Source: Fidelibacterota bacterium (lineage in GTDB: Bacteria; Fidelibacterota; UBA8477; JABMPR01). Taken from it: 64,000 nt of DNA. The notes below the pieces were generated by a model. It saw nothing but the letters and a program-made list of their open reading frames with translations, did no database searches and was not told the DNA's origin. The position numbers and the translations under genes are program-made. Positions 1-8,528 of the stretch are shown piece by piece; position 1 is the stretch's first letter, and each line of letters opens with the position of its first letter. The DNA is taken from the NCBI GenBank assembly GCA_018650795.1, contig JABIFG010000003.1, forward strand, positions 1 through 64,000, in the 5' to 3' direction.

Positions 1-1241
1 AACTGGCTCAAAGCAATTCCAGGAAAAAATCCAGCTTTTGTAGCTTCAGAAACCAACGCCGTGGCAGTGCCAGGTACTTCAATGACAAATTCATTGAAGA
101 AGGATTTAGTTTTAAGCGAAAATCCATCTAGATCATTGATTACCTCGGCAAGATAGTGGGCCTTCTGAGTACACAGCTCCGCCACTCTTTTCATACCATT
201 TTTGCCCAATGTGGACATATAGATACAGGCGGCCAGGGCATTCAGACCCTGATTTGTACAAATATTGGAAGTGGCTTTTTCACGGCGGATATCCTGCTCG
301 CGAGTGCGGAGTACCATGACAAAGGCTCGGTTGCCATTTACATCGATGCTTTCACCAGCGATACGACCTGGAACCTTCCGAATCAGAGCTTCCTTGACAG
401 CCATGAAACCCAGATAAGGACCACCAAAACTGAGGTGATTACCAAGAGCTTGACCCTCTCCAATTGCAATATCCACACCCTGTTTTCCAGGTGCTTCCAG
501 AAGATTCAAGCTGATGGGATTAACAACGGCTATGAGCTGAGTTTTTTTATCTGCAATGCTTTGCTTGATGACGGCCAGGTCCTCTAATCCACCATAAAAA
601 TTGGGATTCTGGATAACAACACCAGCTACTTCAGCATCCAGTTTATTGGCCAAAGAAGTGAGAGAAGTAACGCCTTCATCCAGATCGATAAATTCAAACT
701 CCAGTCCCTGAAAATGTGCATATGTAATAGCCACATCTGTATAAACTGGGTTCACACTTTTTGAGATTAATATTTTTTTGCGACGAGTATGCCGTGCTGC
801 CAATAAACAGGCTTCGGCCATGGCACTGGCCCCATCATACATAGATGAATTAGCCAGATCCATACCGCTAAGTTCACAAATCATGGACTGATATTCATAC
901 ATAGCCTGCAGGGTACCCTGAGACACTTCAGCCTGGTAGGGCGTGTAAGCCGTATAGAACTCTGAGCGGCTGATAAGCACATCTACTACATGGGGAATAA
1001 AGTGATCATAACTACCCCCCCCGAGAAATGACACGTGTGTAGATGTACTGGCATCCCGGGAGAGAATCTGCAACACGTCTCGCTTATGTTCAATCTCCGA
1101 TTTTGCAGGATCTAAAGGAAGATCACCTTCGAAACGCAGGGCTTTGGGGATGCTGTCTAAAAGCTCCTCAAAAGAGGTGATACCCACCTCTTTCAGCATC
1201 TTCAGTTGTTCTTCTTCCGTGTTGGGTATGTACTGGTGCAT
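1..1241 (-). CDS. gcvPA: glycine dehydrogenase (decarboxylating) subunit 1, partial
   Basis: This is the alpha subunit of the split P-protein of the glycine cleavage system, the PLP enzyme that decarboxylates glycine and passes the aminomethyl group to lipoyl GcvH. The protein starts MHQYIPNTEEEQ, and 413 residues are visible before the window edge cuts the C-terminus. The family is usually about 440-450 residues, so little is missing. Conserved stretches include the STHVSFLGGGSYDH and YTPYQAEVSQGTLQ regions near residues 55-90. It begins 10 bp after gcvH ends, so the two are surely cotranscribed. The PLP lysine is in the separate GcvPB subunit, which is not in the window, and neither is gcvT. 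Identification is secure. Confidence 0.95.
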   Translation of the reverse strand, partial: MHQYIPNTEEEQLKMLKEVGITSFEELLDSIPKALRFEGDLPLDPAKSEIEHKRDVLQILSRDASTSTHVSFLGGGSYDHFIPHVVDVLISRSEFYTAYTPYQAEVSQGTLQAMYEYQSMICELSGMDLANSSMYDGASAMAEACLLAARHTRRKKILISKSVNPVYTDVAITYAHFQGLEFEFIDLDEGVTSLTSLANKLDAEVAGVVIQNPNFYGGLEDLAVIKQSIADKKTQLIAVVNPISLNLLEAPGKQGVDIAIGEGQALGNHLSFGGPYLGFMAVKEALIRKVPGRIAGESIDVNGNRAFVMVLRTREQDIRREKATSNICTNQGLNALAACIYMSTLGKNGMKRVAELCTQKAHYLAEVINDLDGFSLKTKSFFNEFVIEVPGTATALVSEATKAGFFPGIALSQ

Positions 1242-1251
1242 AGTGATCCTA

Positions 1252-1629
1252 TCAGGAAACGCTGGCGATATATTCCTCAGCAGTCATACAGCTATCTAAT
1301 TCGGAGGGATCACTCATCTTAATTTTGAGAATCCACCCATCTCCGTAGGCATCCTGATTAATTAATTCAGAAGTGTCATCAAGCTTCTCATTGACTGCCT
1401 CAATACTCCCACTTAGAGGAAGGAAAACATCTGCGACCGTTTTTACGGCTTCGATGGTGGCCGCTACGTCACCCTTTTCAAATTCATCACCAACATCTGG
1501 TAACTCAACGAAAACGACATCACCAAGCTCACCTTGGGCATAATCTGTAATACCAATTGTGGCAGAATCACCTTCAATGCGGATCCATTCATGATCGCTG
1601 GTGTATTTGAACTCTGCTGGCACGTTCAT
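1252..1629 (-). CDS. gcvH: glycine cleavage system H protein
   Basis: This is the lipoyl carrier of the glycine cleavage system, shuttling the aminomethyl intermediate between the P, T and L proteins. At 125 residues it has normal family length. The lipoyl-lysine hairpin is ATIEAVKTVADV, with K63 as the probable modified lysine. The more usual form of this motif is ESVKAVSD. The N-terminal YTSDHEWIR motif is typical. It sits immediately upstream of gcvPA and 135 bp downstream of accC, so it may share the efp-acc transcript or have its own promoter in that gap. No terminator is visible in the gap. Confidence 0.96.
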   Translation of the reverse strand: MNVPAEFKYTSDHEWIRIEGDSATIGITDYAQGELGDVVFVELPDVGDEFEKGDVAATIEAVKTVADVFLPLSGSIEAVNEKLDDTSELINQDAYGDGWILKIKMSDPSELDSCMTAEEYIASVS

Positions 1630-1764
1630 ATCTTGCTCTCCTAGATCAAATTATTTCTATAAAACTTTCAAAAATTACAAACAAGTCCTAAACAGCAAAA
1701 ATCCCGCCGAACCTATGATTCAAAACGGGACAAAATTGTCAAAATTATTAGCGACTGATCTCCA

Positions 1765-3120
1765 CTATTCGCGACTCGGGTCATATTTAAATGACTCCAG
1801 GAAATGTGTGTCAAAATTGGCCTTCTGCACCTGGTCATTTTCAAGTAACTGAATGTGGAAAGGGATGGTTGTCTTCGGTCCCTCGATAATGAATTCTTTC
1901 AATGCCCCCAGCATGCGATCAATGGCCTCTTTCCTGTCGCAACCATGAACAACCAACTTTGCTAACATGGAGTCGTAGTGAGGAGGAATCTGGTATCCAC
2001 TATAGATATGGCTGTCAACACGAATTCCACGACCACCCGGGAAGTGTACACTCTTAATCAACAAGGGCGAGGGTCTAAAATTCAGGGCGGGATCTTCTGC
2101 ATTAATGCGACACTCAATGGAATGTCCCCTTAATTTCATTGTCCCGATCCAATCAGGTAATTTATTCCCGGCATGGCAGGCTATCTGCTCCTTGACAATA
2201 TCAATCCCCGTCACTTCTTCAGAGACTGTATGTTCGACCTGAATACGAGTATTCATTTCCATAAAATAAAATTTGCCGTGTTTATCCAGTAAAAATTCGA
2301 TGGTTCCTGCACCCACATAATTAACTCGTTTGGCACCGGCTACCGCAGCTACGCCCATTTCGTGCCTTAGCTCTTCCGAGACAACTGCAGAGGGAGATTC
2401 TTCTAATAATTTTTGATGGCGTCTCTGAATAGAGCATTCGCGTTCACCCAACGAATAGATATTTCCGTGTGAATCACCCAGGAGTTGGACTTCAATGTGT
2501 CGTGGGTTTTCAATGTATTTTTCCAGATATAGATCAGCATTTCCAAAGGCGGTTCCAGATTCTGCCTGAGCCATGCCATACAACATGGCAATATCTTCAC
2601 CCCGGTAAACCACGCGCATTCCACGTCCACCACCACCAGCTGTAGCCTTAAGGATAACAGGGTATCCCATTTCATCGGCCATTCGGCGAGCTTCATCAAC
2701 AGAGCTCAAGATTCCTTGGCTACCAGGTATTACTGGTACTCCAGCAGCTTTCATGGTCTCTTTAGCCGAAGCCTTGTCACCCATAGCGTTGATCATTGCA
2801 CCGTCAGGACCAATAAAATCAATACTGTGTTTTTTACACATATCTGCGAAATCTGCACTCTCAGCCAGAAATCCATAGCCTGGGTGAATCGCATCAGCGT
2901 TTGTAACTTCAGCAGCAGTAAGAATCGCCTGGGTATTTAAATAGCTAAGATTTGAGGGACCGGGTCCGATACAAACTGCTTCATCAGCAAATTTAGTGTG
3001 GAGGGATAGCTCATCTGCTTCAGAATAAACAGCCACGCTCTTGATACCCATCTCACGACAGGCGCGAATGACACGTAAGGCGATTTCACCACGATTTGCG
3101 ATGAGTATTTTTCTATACAT
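1765..3120 (-). CDS. accC: acetyl-CoA carboxylase, biotin carboxylase subunit
   Basis: This ATP-dependent enzyme carboxylates the biotin carried by AccB, the first half of the malonyl-CoA-forming reaction of fatty-acid synthesis. The 451 residues match the usual bacterial length. It has the biotin-carboxylase N domain (1-110), ATP-grasp fold (115-320) and C domain. Visible active-site features are K116, K158, the glycine loop GGGGRG at 162-167, E276, E288, R292 and E296, nearly the numbering of the E. coli enzyme. It lies 9 bp after accB in the efp-accB-accC operon. Homologous domains occur in pyruvate and propionyl-CoA carboxylases, but length and the adjacent short BCCP favour AccC. Confidence 0.97.
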   Translation of the reverse strand: MYRKILIANRGEIALRVIRACREMGIKSVAVYSEADELSLHTKFADEAVCIGPGPSNLSYLNTQAILTAAEVTNADAIHPGYGFLAESADFADMCKKHSIDFIGPDGAMINAMGDKASAKETMKAAGVPVIPGSQGILSSVDEARRMADEMGYPVILKATAGGGGRGMRVVYRGEDIAMLYGMAQAESGTAFGNADLYLEKYIENPRHIEVQLLGDSHGNIYSLGERECSIQRRHQKLLEESPSAVVSEELRHEMGVAAVAGAKRVNYVGAGTIEFLLDKHGKFYFMEMNTRIQVEHTVSEEVTGIDIVKEQIACHAGNKLPDWIGTMKLRGHSIECRINAEDPALNFRPSPLLIKSVHFPGGRGIRVDSHIYSGYQIPPHYDSMLAKLVVHGCDRKEAIDRMLGALKEFIIEGPKTTIPFHIQLLENDQVQKANFDTHFLESFKYDPSRE

Positions 3121-3129
3121 AAATAATTA

Positions 3130-3579
3130 TCAAGGCTCTATGAGAAAGAGGGTCTGGCCATATTCAACAGGTTGGGCATTTTCGATCTGAATGTCAAGTA
3201 TAACTCCAGATACTTCGGCCTCCACCTCATTCATAATTTTCATGGCTTCGATGATACAGAGCGTATCGCCTTTCTTGACATGATCTCCAACTTTGATAAA
3301 GGGGTCTACTTCTGGTGAAGGAGAACGATAGAAAGTCCCAACCATGGGAGACTTAATTGATAAGCCTTGTAGTGAACTCTCATCATCTGTGGTATCAGCA
3401 GTGGTTTGAATAGGTGCAGCGGATTGTGCGGGAGCGGGGACCATTCCAGAGTTCTGAACCACAACATTGCCCCCCTGACGGGAAACGCGAATCTTTTTAC
3501 CCCACCTGCTAACTTCAATCTCTGATATAGTGGATTTTTCCAGTAATTCGATTAATTGTTCGATGTCTTTAGTATTCAA
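3130..3579 (-). CDS. accB: acetyl-CoA carboxylase biotin carboxyl carrier protein
   Basis: This is the biotin carrier of acetyl-CoA carboxylase. It has an N-terminal helical region (1-35), an Ala/Pro/Gln-rich linker (about 45-70) and a C-terminal biotinyl domain. The biotinylation motif EAMKIMNE places the acceptor lysine at K114. The thumb-like [11 protein letters not shown] segment precedes the domain, as in E. coli AccB. Length (149) is standard. It lies between efp and accC with gaps of 13 and 9 bp, a widely conserved bacterial gene order. Confidence 0.97.
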   Translation of the reverse strand: MNTKDIEQLIELLEKSTISEIEVSRWGKKIRVSRQGGNVVVQNSGMVPAPAQSAAPIQTTADTTDDESSLQGLSIKSPMVGTFYRSPSPEVDPFIKVGDHVKKGDTLCIIEAMKIMNEVEAEVSGVILDIQIENAQPVEYGQTLFLIEP

Positions 3580-3592
3580 AATGAATTTTCTC

Positions 3593-4156
3593 CTAAGCCC
3601 TCACGCGTTCCAAATAATCCCCCGTTCGAGTGTCAACTTTAACTTTGTCCCCGATATTAAGAAAGAGTGGAACCGTTACTTTTAAACCGGTCTCAAGAAA
3701 AGCAGGTTTTGATCCCCCTGTGGCTGTATCCCCGCGCAGACCAGGATCAGTCTCTTTGATCTCGAGGATGACATGGGCGGCTACTTCTACATCAACAGGA
3801 GTTGCGTCCCTGAATAAAACTTTAATAATATCATTTTCCTTCAGAAAATCTTTAACAGAAACCATTAGATCAGCATCAATAGCGATCTGCTCATAGGTCT
3901 CATTGTCCATAATATGATAATGAGATTCGTCAGAGTAAAGATAGGTCATTTCATTGGCCATCAATTTGACATCAGCAATTTTTTCACCTGATCGAAAGGT
4001 TTGTTCAATAACCTGTCCACCTGGTATTTTTTTTAATTTCGTTCTTACGAAGGCATTACCTTTGCCTGGTTTAACATGAAGAAATTCAACGACTTTCCAA
4101 AGATTACCGTTAAACTCCATTACCAAATTGTTTTTAATGTCAGATGTACTAGCCAT
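3593..4156 (-). CDS. efp: translation elongation factor P
   Basis: EF-P binds ribosomes stalled on polyproline stretches and promotes peptide-bond formation. The 187-residue length and three-domain layout are typical. The loop that carries the post-translational modification reads [12 protein letters not shown], with K32 as the candidate modified lysine. No recognisable EpmA/EpmB or EarP gene is in the window, so the modification route is unknown. A strong Shine-Dalgarno (AAGGAGTC) sits just upstream of the ATG, and it is the first gene of the efp-accB-accC-gcvH-gcvPA run. The 218-bp divergent gap to the next gene must hold its promoter. Confidence 0.97.
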   Translation of the reverse strand: MASTSDIKNNLVMEFNGNLWKVVEFLHVKPGKGNAFVRTKLKKIPGGQVIEQTFRSGEKIADVKLMANEMTYLYSDESHYHIMDNETYEQIAIDADLMVSVKDFLKENDIIKVLFRDATPVDVEVAAHVILEIKETDPGLRGDTATGGSKPAFLETGLKVTVPLFLNIGDKVKVDTRTGDYLERVRA

Positions 4157-4374
4157 AATTAATTACCAGACTCCTTCTTAAGTGGCGCGAAGTTAACCGG
4201 GGGCTGAAATCATGGCAAACTTTTTATCCGCAAGTATTCCTCGTCAAATGTGAATTTCCTCAGAATTAGGGTAGCATACTTATTTAGAAATACTGCCATT
4301 CAGGTATCCTCATGATAGTCGTTCTTATAGCCTTTTTCCTTGCCTTCCTGCATTAAGATTCCTATTAATACTCA

Positions 4375-6012
4375 ATGGAGAATACTTTCAATATCATTTC
4401 TGACAGATTGCTGGAAATGGTACCTCTCATTGGTTTATATGCTGAAACACACTTCAGATTTCGCATCCCATTTAGTCGTTATTTCAAGCAGGAGCCAGAA
4501 CTTATTTTTGATACTCCCTGGCGGTTAGAGCCTGGGCAAAAACTAAGTATTTTCCTGGTGGTCAAGGATGCCCACCTCTACCCAATCCAATTGGAGTCAG
4601 TGGGGGTTGATATTTTTCAGCATAATCAGAAACTTTGCAGTCAGAGTTGGGAGCTCAACCAGGAGGTCCAGGATCGACAGACTGATTATGAATTTTCCTT
4701 TGGAGACTGTGATCTTCCGTTAGGTGAAGTGGAAATATTTCCCACTCTGACCTATTCAATTTCCGGGAAACAGCGCCACATGCAGGTAGATAACTACCAT
4801 GGAACTCATAAGACACCTCTGCGGGTTACAATTGCAGAACATGGCTTACCAAAATTAGCGGGCTGGCAAACTGGTGATACCCATCTCCACAGCTCATTCA
4901 CTGATGACCAAATAGAGTTTGGTGCATCACTGAAGCAGACCAGGAAAGCGGCCCAGTTGCTGGGCTTGGATTTCATCTCAGCCACTGATCATTCATATGA
5001 TCTTGACGATGAGCCTGATAACTATCTAAAGAATGATCCTGAGCTGGAAAAATGGAAGCAAAGTCGAGAATTGATTACAGACTTAAATAAAGAAGATATT
5101 CTCACAATCATACCCGGAGAAGAAATCAGTGTGGCCAATGCCAGAGGAGCCACCGTTCACTTCCTGCATTTTAATGATCCGGTTTATTTTCCTGGAAGTG
5201 GCGATAGTGGTGAAGATTGGCCCAAGCTCAATTCCCAGCTGAGCATTGACGACGTGTTAGCCCAACGCTCTCCCCAGACAGTATCTGTGGGTGCTCATAC
5301 TGCTTATAAATTTCCCTGGTTCCAGCGCGTGCTCCTCAGACGTGGATTCTGGGAAAGTCAGGATCACAACAACCTGGAGCTTGATGGTGTACAAATTTTA
5401 TGTGGCACGCCGGCCTATTCAGCATTTCATACCTCAAGACAACTTTGGATTGATGCCCTTCTAAAAGGTAGTAAACTGGGTGTATATGGTGGAAGTGATG
5501 GTCATGGTAACCTTAATCGAAACTGGCATGTTACTCTACCTATGTGGTCATTAGGGACCCATGAGGATCAAATTTTCGCACAATCCAGAACCATTATCAG
5601 GAGCGCTAGTTCAGATACTACAGCTCTAATCGATGCAATGAAAAAGCGCCGCACAGCACTTTCTACAGGTCCCATGGGAGACCTTGCTGTTAGCCTTAAG
5701 GGCAAGGTCTACGGAGTTGGTGACACATTGAGTGCTAACAAAGATAATGCTCTTAAACTATCCATACGGGGTGCCAGTACTGAAGAGTTTGGGTCATTAA
5801 TGGATGTAAGCCTCTATGCGGGAGATCTCGAATCTCAAGCAGAAACACTCCTTTTCCACGAATCTGAGCTATCCAATGAATTTGAGATAAATCTGGATTT
5901 TGCTGTTCCTGGTGAAGCTTATCTGCGTATGGAGATCAGCAGTGATGGATCGCGTTGGCCTGGGATTTATGTTTCCTCACCCATTTGGATTGAGACAAAT
6001 AGTAAAACCTGA
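4375..6012 (+). CDS. CehA/McbA-like PHP-domain metallohydrolase
   Basis: This is a 545-residue predicted metal-dependent hydrolase. An N-terminal beta-rich region (1-150) precedes a PHP domain (about 165-500). Metal-ligand candidates are H170 and H172 (GDTHLHSSF), D205 and H206 (ATDHS), E249/E250 (PGEEIS), H262, H308 (GAHTAY) and D375/H377 (GGSDGHGN). PHP proteins of this type act on phosphoesters or related bonds, but the substrate cannot be inferred. There is no signal peptide, so it is probably cytoplasmic. The start lacks a good Shine-Dalgarno, so a start slightly downstream (Met15) is possible. It stands alone, divergent from efp. Confidence 0.8.
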   Translation: MENTFNIISDRLLEMVPLIGLYAETHFRFRIPFSRYFKQEPELIFDTPWRLEPGQKLSIFLVVKDAHLYPIQLESVGVDIFQHNQKLCSQSWELNQEVQDRQTDYEFSFGDCDLPLGEVEIFPTLTYSISGKQRHMQVDNYHGTHKTPLRVTIAEHGLPKLAGWQTGDTHLHSSFTDDQIEFGASLKQTRKAAQLLGLDFISATDHSYDLDDEPDNYLKNDPELEKWKQSRELITDLNKEDILTIIPGEEISVANARGATVHFLHFNDPVYFPGSGDSGEDWPKLNSQLSIDDVLAQRSPQTVSVGAHTAYKFPWFQRVLLRRGFWESQDHNNLELDGVQILCGTPAYSAFHTSRQLWIDALLKGSKLGVYGGSDGHGNLNRNWHVTLPMWSLGTHEDQIFAQSRTIIRSASSDTTALIDAMKKRRTALSTGPMGDLAVSLKGKVYGVGDTLSANKDNALKLSIRGASTEEFGSLMDVSLYAGDLESQAETLLFHESELSNEFEINLDFAVPGEAYLRMEISSDGSRWPGIYVSSPIWIETNSKT

Positions 6013-6085
6013 GGAGGTCAGTTTTACACTCCAGCTTGATACTTAGCTTTTCAGATCCGATTTTTACAGCCTCTTAAATGCCGAA

Positions 6086-6580
6086 TTATCTTTTGATTAA
6101 ATGCTCGTTTGCTTCAATGAATTGCCTGGCATTCATGCTGGCAGTAGGATGTGCAGGATCAGGGCCCTGACGCATCATGATTATAAATTTACCAACCGGG
6201 TTAGAAGTCACTTCCTGAGCACCAAAACTACTTCGGACATTAGTATTGACACCCCCAGACATGGAAGTACGTGTCTCAATAGTCAGATCTCCCTCTACGA
6301 ATTCTTTATCAGGAACGTCTTCAAAACTGGCGTCTTCTACAATGAGGAAATGTGATAAACCCTGTTCCAGTGTGAGTTCAGAGCATCGATAGGTCAAATA
6401 CGTTCTAACCTCATTGAGATTATTGTATTGGTTGCCCTCGAAAGTGACTTCAAAGGTATTTTCGTTTAATTGATTCTCACTATATCCCCCACTGGCATTT
6501 ATTGGTCTGTAGGTAACTGCACAGCCCAATAGCAAGATGATCATCGACAAAGTGATGGTAATTTTTAATATTGAATTCAT
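6086..6580 (-). CDS. predicted lipoprotein of unknown function
   Basis: This encodes 164 residues beginning MNSILKITITLSMIILLLGC, a lipoprotein signal with lipobox LLGC, so the mature protein should be anchored to a membrane. I chose this start because GGAGGG lies just upstream. A longer reading frame would run into the SDR gene. The mature part is soluble, with no family I recognise. It ends near a basic, Gln/Asn-rich stretch (MRQGPDPAHPTASMNARQF). It follows the SDR gene by 22 bp on the same strand and may be cotranscribed, although no functional link is obvious. Confidence 0.75.
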   Translation of the reverse strand: MNSILKITITLSMIILLLGCAVTYRPINASGGYSENQLNENTFEVTFEGNQYNNLNEVRTYLTYRCSELTLEQGLSHFLIVEDASFEDVPDKEFVEGDLTIETRTSMSGGVNTNVRSSFGAQEVTSNPVGKFIIMMRQGPDPAHPTASMNARQFIEANEHLIKR

Positions 6581-6602
6581 AATTTCCCTCCGCAAGTATT
6601 GC

Positions 6603-7457
6603 TTACTTTTTATTGGCTTTCCTAACCTGAAGTTCCATGGCCTTCCATTCAGCGGGAGAAAGTACATCAAGAAAGTTGAATTCACCTGCTCCTTTTAACC
6701 ATTCTCCACCATCGATGGTGATAACTTCCCCATTGATGTATTGGGACTGATCTGCGACCAGATAAGCTGCCAGATTAGCCAACTCAAGGTGCTCACCAAC
6801 TCTTTTCAATGGAATCCGATCGACGAATTGCTGCTCCAGACCAGGCGGGAGTAACCGATCCCAGGCACCCGCAGTAGGAAAAGGACCTGGTGCTATGGCA
6901 TTCATGGTAATGCCGTATTTTGCCCATTCCACAGCCAAACTTTTGGTAAGGGTTTGCACGCCTGCTTTGGCAATTGCAGATGGAACCACATATCCTGAAC
7001 CTGTGGTAGCATATGTTGTTACAATATTTAAGATTCGGGCAGTTTGTTCAGTTTTGATCCAGTGTTTGCCAAACGCCAGGGTAGTATTATATGATCCCTT
7101 TAAAACAATATCGGTGATAACATCGAAAGCCTTGTGGCTCAATGCTTCGGTGGGGCTTACAAAATTTCCGGCCGCATTGTTCAAGAGAATATCAACCGAG
7201 CCAAAATGTTGGAGTGTTTGTTCCAGGGCAGAATCCACCGCTTTGTAATCACGTACATCCAGGGCTAGGGGGAGGACTTCACCACCTGTAGCATCAACCA
7301 ACTCGGTAGTAGCCTTTTCTAGCATTTCGAATTTTCTGCTGGCAATGACGACTTTGGCCTGTAATTCCAGAAATCTCTGTGCCATGGAGCGACCTAGACC
7401 CGTGCCACCACCTGTGATAAAAATGACCTTGTCCTTCAATAGATCTGCTTGAAACAT
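6603..7457 (-). CDS. SDR oxidoreductase, 2,4-dienoyl-CoA reductase-like
   Basis: This is a 284-residue short-chain dehydrogenase/reductase. The Rossmann motif GGGTGLG is at 16-22 and NNAAG at 93-97. The active-site region follows the dienoyl-CoA reductase (DECR) pattern rather than classical YxxxK: Y149, then GSGYVVPSAIAKAG with S160 and K164. Human DECR1 uses the same Tyr...Ser-x3-Lys layout. The likely role is NADPH-dependent reduction of 2,4-dienoyl-CoA (or a related enoyl-CoA) in unsaturated fatty-acid degradation. AAAGGAGAT precedes the ATG. No other beta-oxidation gene is nearby, so the substrate is family-based inference. Confidence 0.85.
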   Translation of the reverse strand: MFQADLLKDKVIFITGGGTGLGRSMAQRFLELQAKVVIASRKFEMLEKATTELVDATGGEVLPLALDVRDYKAVDSALEQTLQHFGSVDILLNNAAGNFVSPTEALSHKAFDVITDIVLKGSYNTTLAFGKHWIKTEQTARILNIVTTYATTGSGYVVPSAIAKAGVQTLTKSLAVEWAKYGITMNAIAPGPFPTAGAWDRLLPPGLEQQFVDRIPLKRVGEHLELANLAAYLVADQSQYINGEVITIDGGEWLKGAGEFNFLDVLSPAEWKAMELQVRKANKK

Positions 7458-7525
7458 TGATTTATCTCCTTTGGTACAACCTGCTCTTCCAGAAACAGCG
7501 AAGCAAGAATTATTATCTCATGATG

Positions 7526-7553
7526 TTGACTCCAGGGAAAATTATTCTATCTT
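7526..7553 (+). promoter_or_regulatory. possible sigma-70-type promoter
   Basis: TTGACT (7526-7531) and TATCTT (7548-7553) are separated by 16 bp and lie 52 bp upstream of the membrane-protein ATG at 7606. The -35 is a near-perfect match and the -10 matches at four of six positions. Prediction by eye only. Confidence 0.35.
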
Positions 7554-7605
7554 ACTTTGCTTTTTAAAGTACTTTGATTACGATAATATTTCAAGAAGGA
7601 TAATT

Positions 7606-8211
7606 ATGAACGATATGGACAATAGAGAAGCAAAGGAACAACTAGCCTTTATCAAATCCGTTATGGATGATAGTCAGAAGGTCCTGGCCGATAATGGGGA
7701 TGGGTTTATCCTGTGGGGAGTACTCATGATACTGGCAGGTGTTTCTTCATATTTTCTAGATCAATTCGAATTAAACAGGTTCCAGGGGTGGCTCTACCTG
7801 GGTATAGTCGGAATAGGTTGGATATACATGCTGACCCTTCACAGAAAAACCGACAAATCCATAATCGGAAATCCCCTGACAAAAAAAATAATAGACTCCA
7901 TCTGGATAGCTGTACTGGCCACCATGACCTTACTGGGGTTTGTGGGTGGAGCCAGCCAGGCCATCAACCTTGATCACATGACAGCAGTGATGTATACAGT
8001 TCTGGGAATTGCCTATTTCTTGCAAGGTGTTATAACTGGGAAGGTCTGGGTACGTAATCTGGCCTTTGGTTGGTGGGGTGGATCGATCATACTTTTCTTT
8101 TTAACGCATGGCTACGCAGGAATCCTGGCAATTGTCATGATGATTGGTCTCCAAATCATCCCCGGATTCATTTTTAGACGTCAATGGAAAGCTCACTTTT
8201 CTGAGGATTGA
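7606..8211 (+). CDS. multi-pass membrane protein of unknown function
   Basis: This 201-residue integral membrane protein has a short charged N-terminus (about 30 residues) and five to six hydrophobic segments, for example around GFILWGVLMILAGVSS and GYAGILAIVMMIGLQIIPG. The ATG at 7606 is preferred over a longer frame because AAGGAT lies just upstream and the extension is not protein-like. Its stop is two bases before the ATG of a winged-helix regulator, so the two are translationally linked. In other FCB genomes such pairs sit upstream of transport genes. Here a TonB-dependent receptor follows. The function is unknown. Confidence 0.75.
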   Translation: MNDMDNREAKEQLAFIKSVMDDSQKVLADNGDGFILWGVLMILAGVSSYFLDQFELNRFQGWLYLGIVGIGWIYMLTLHRKTDKSIIGNPLTKKIIDSIWIAVLATMTLLGFVGGASQAINLDHMTAVMYTVLGIAYFLQGVITGKVWVRNLAFGWWGGSIILFFLTHGYAGILAIVMMIGLQIIPGFIFRRQWKAHFSED

Positions 8212-8213
8212 GT

Positions 8214-8513
8214 ATGAACGATTTCGACTATCAACAGATCGATGATCTGATCCACTCAAGAATTCGACTCTCCGTTATGGCATCATTAAGTGCCCTGGGT
8301 TCAGCCAGTTTCTCGCATATCAAAGAGAGAGTTGGTGCTACTGACGGAAACCTTAGCGTTCATATCCGAAAACTCGAAGATGCCGGTTATGTCAGTGTCG
8401 ATAAGTCCTTTATTGACCGAAAACCAGTAAGTATCTATCGCTTGACCAGCCAAGGAAAAACCGCTTTAAAAACATACATCAGTTATTTAGAAACCATGCT
8501 TCCCCTAACATAG
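8214..8513 (+). CDS. winged-helix transcriptional regulator
   Basis: A 99-residue single-domain winged helix-turn-helix protein. The segment RLSVMASLSALGSASFSHIK is the first helix pair, GATDGNLSVHIRKLEDAGYV the recognition helix region, and KSFIDRKPVSIYRLTSQGK the wing. This resembles the MarR/ArsR-like HTH_34 group. I start at ATG 8214, seven bases after GAGG. A TTG at 8208 would overlap the upstream gene. It is tightly coupled to the membrane protein and lies 15 bp before the TonB receptor, so it may control this small operon. No metal-binding cysteines or ligand domain are visible. Confidence 0.8.
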   Translation: MNDFDYQQIDDLIHSRIRLSVMASLSALGSASFSHIKERVGATDGNLSVHIRKLEDAGYVSVDKSFIDRKPVSIYRLTSQGKTALKTYISYLETMLPLT

Positions 8514-8528
8514 GATCAAGACCCAATT

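Noticed and set aside
1601..1852. Plus-strand 83-codon frame across the gcvH-accC gap
   Set aside because: Antisense to two secure genes, with no Shine-Dalgarno or family; shadow frame.
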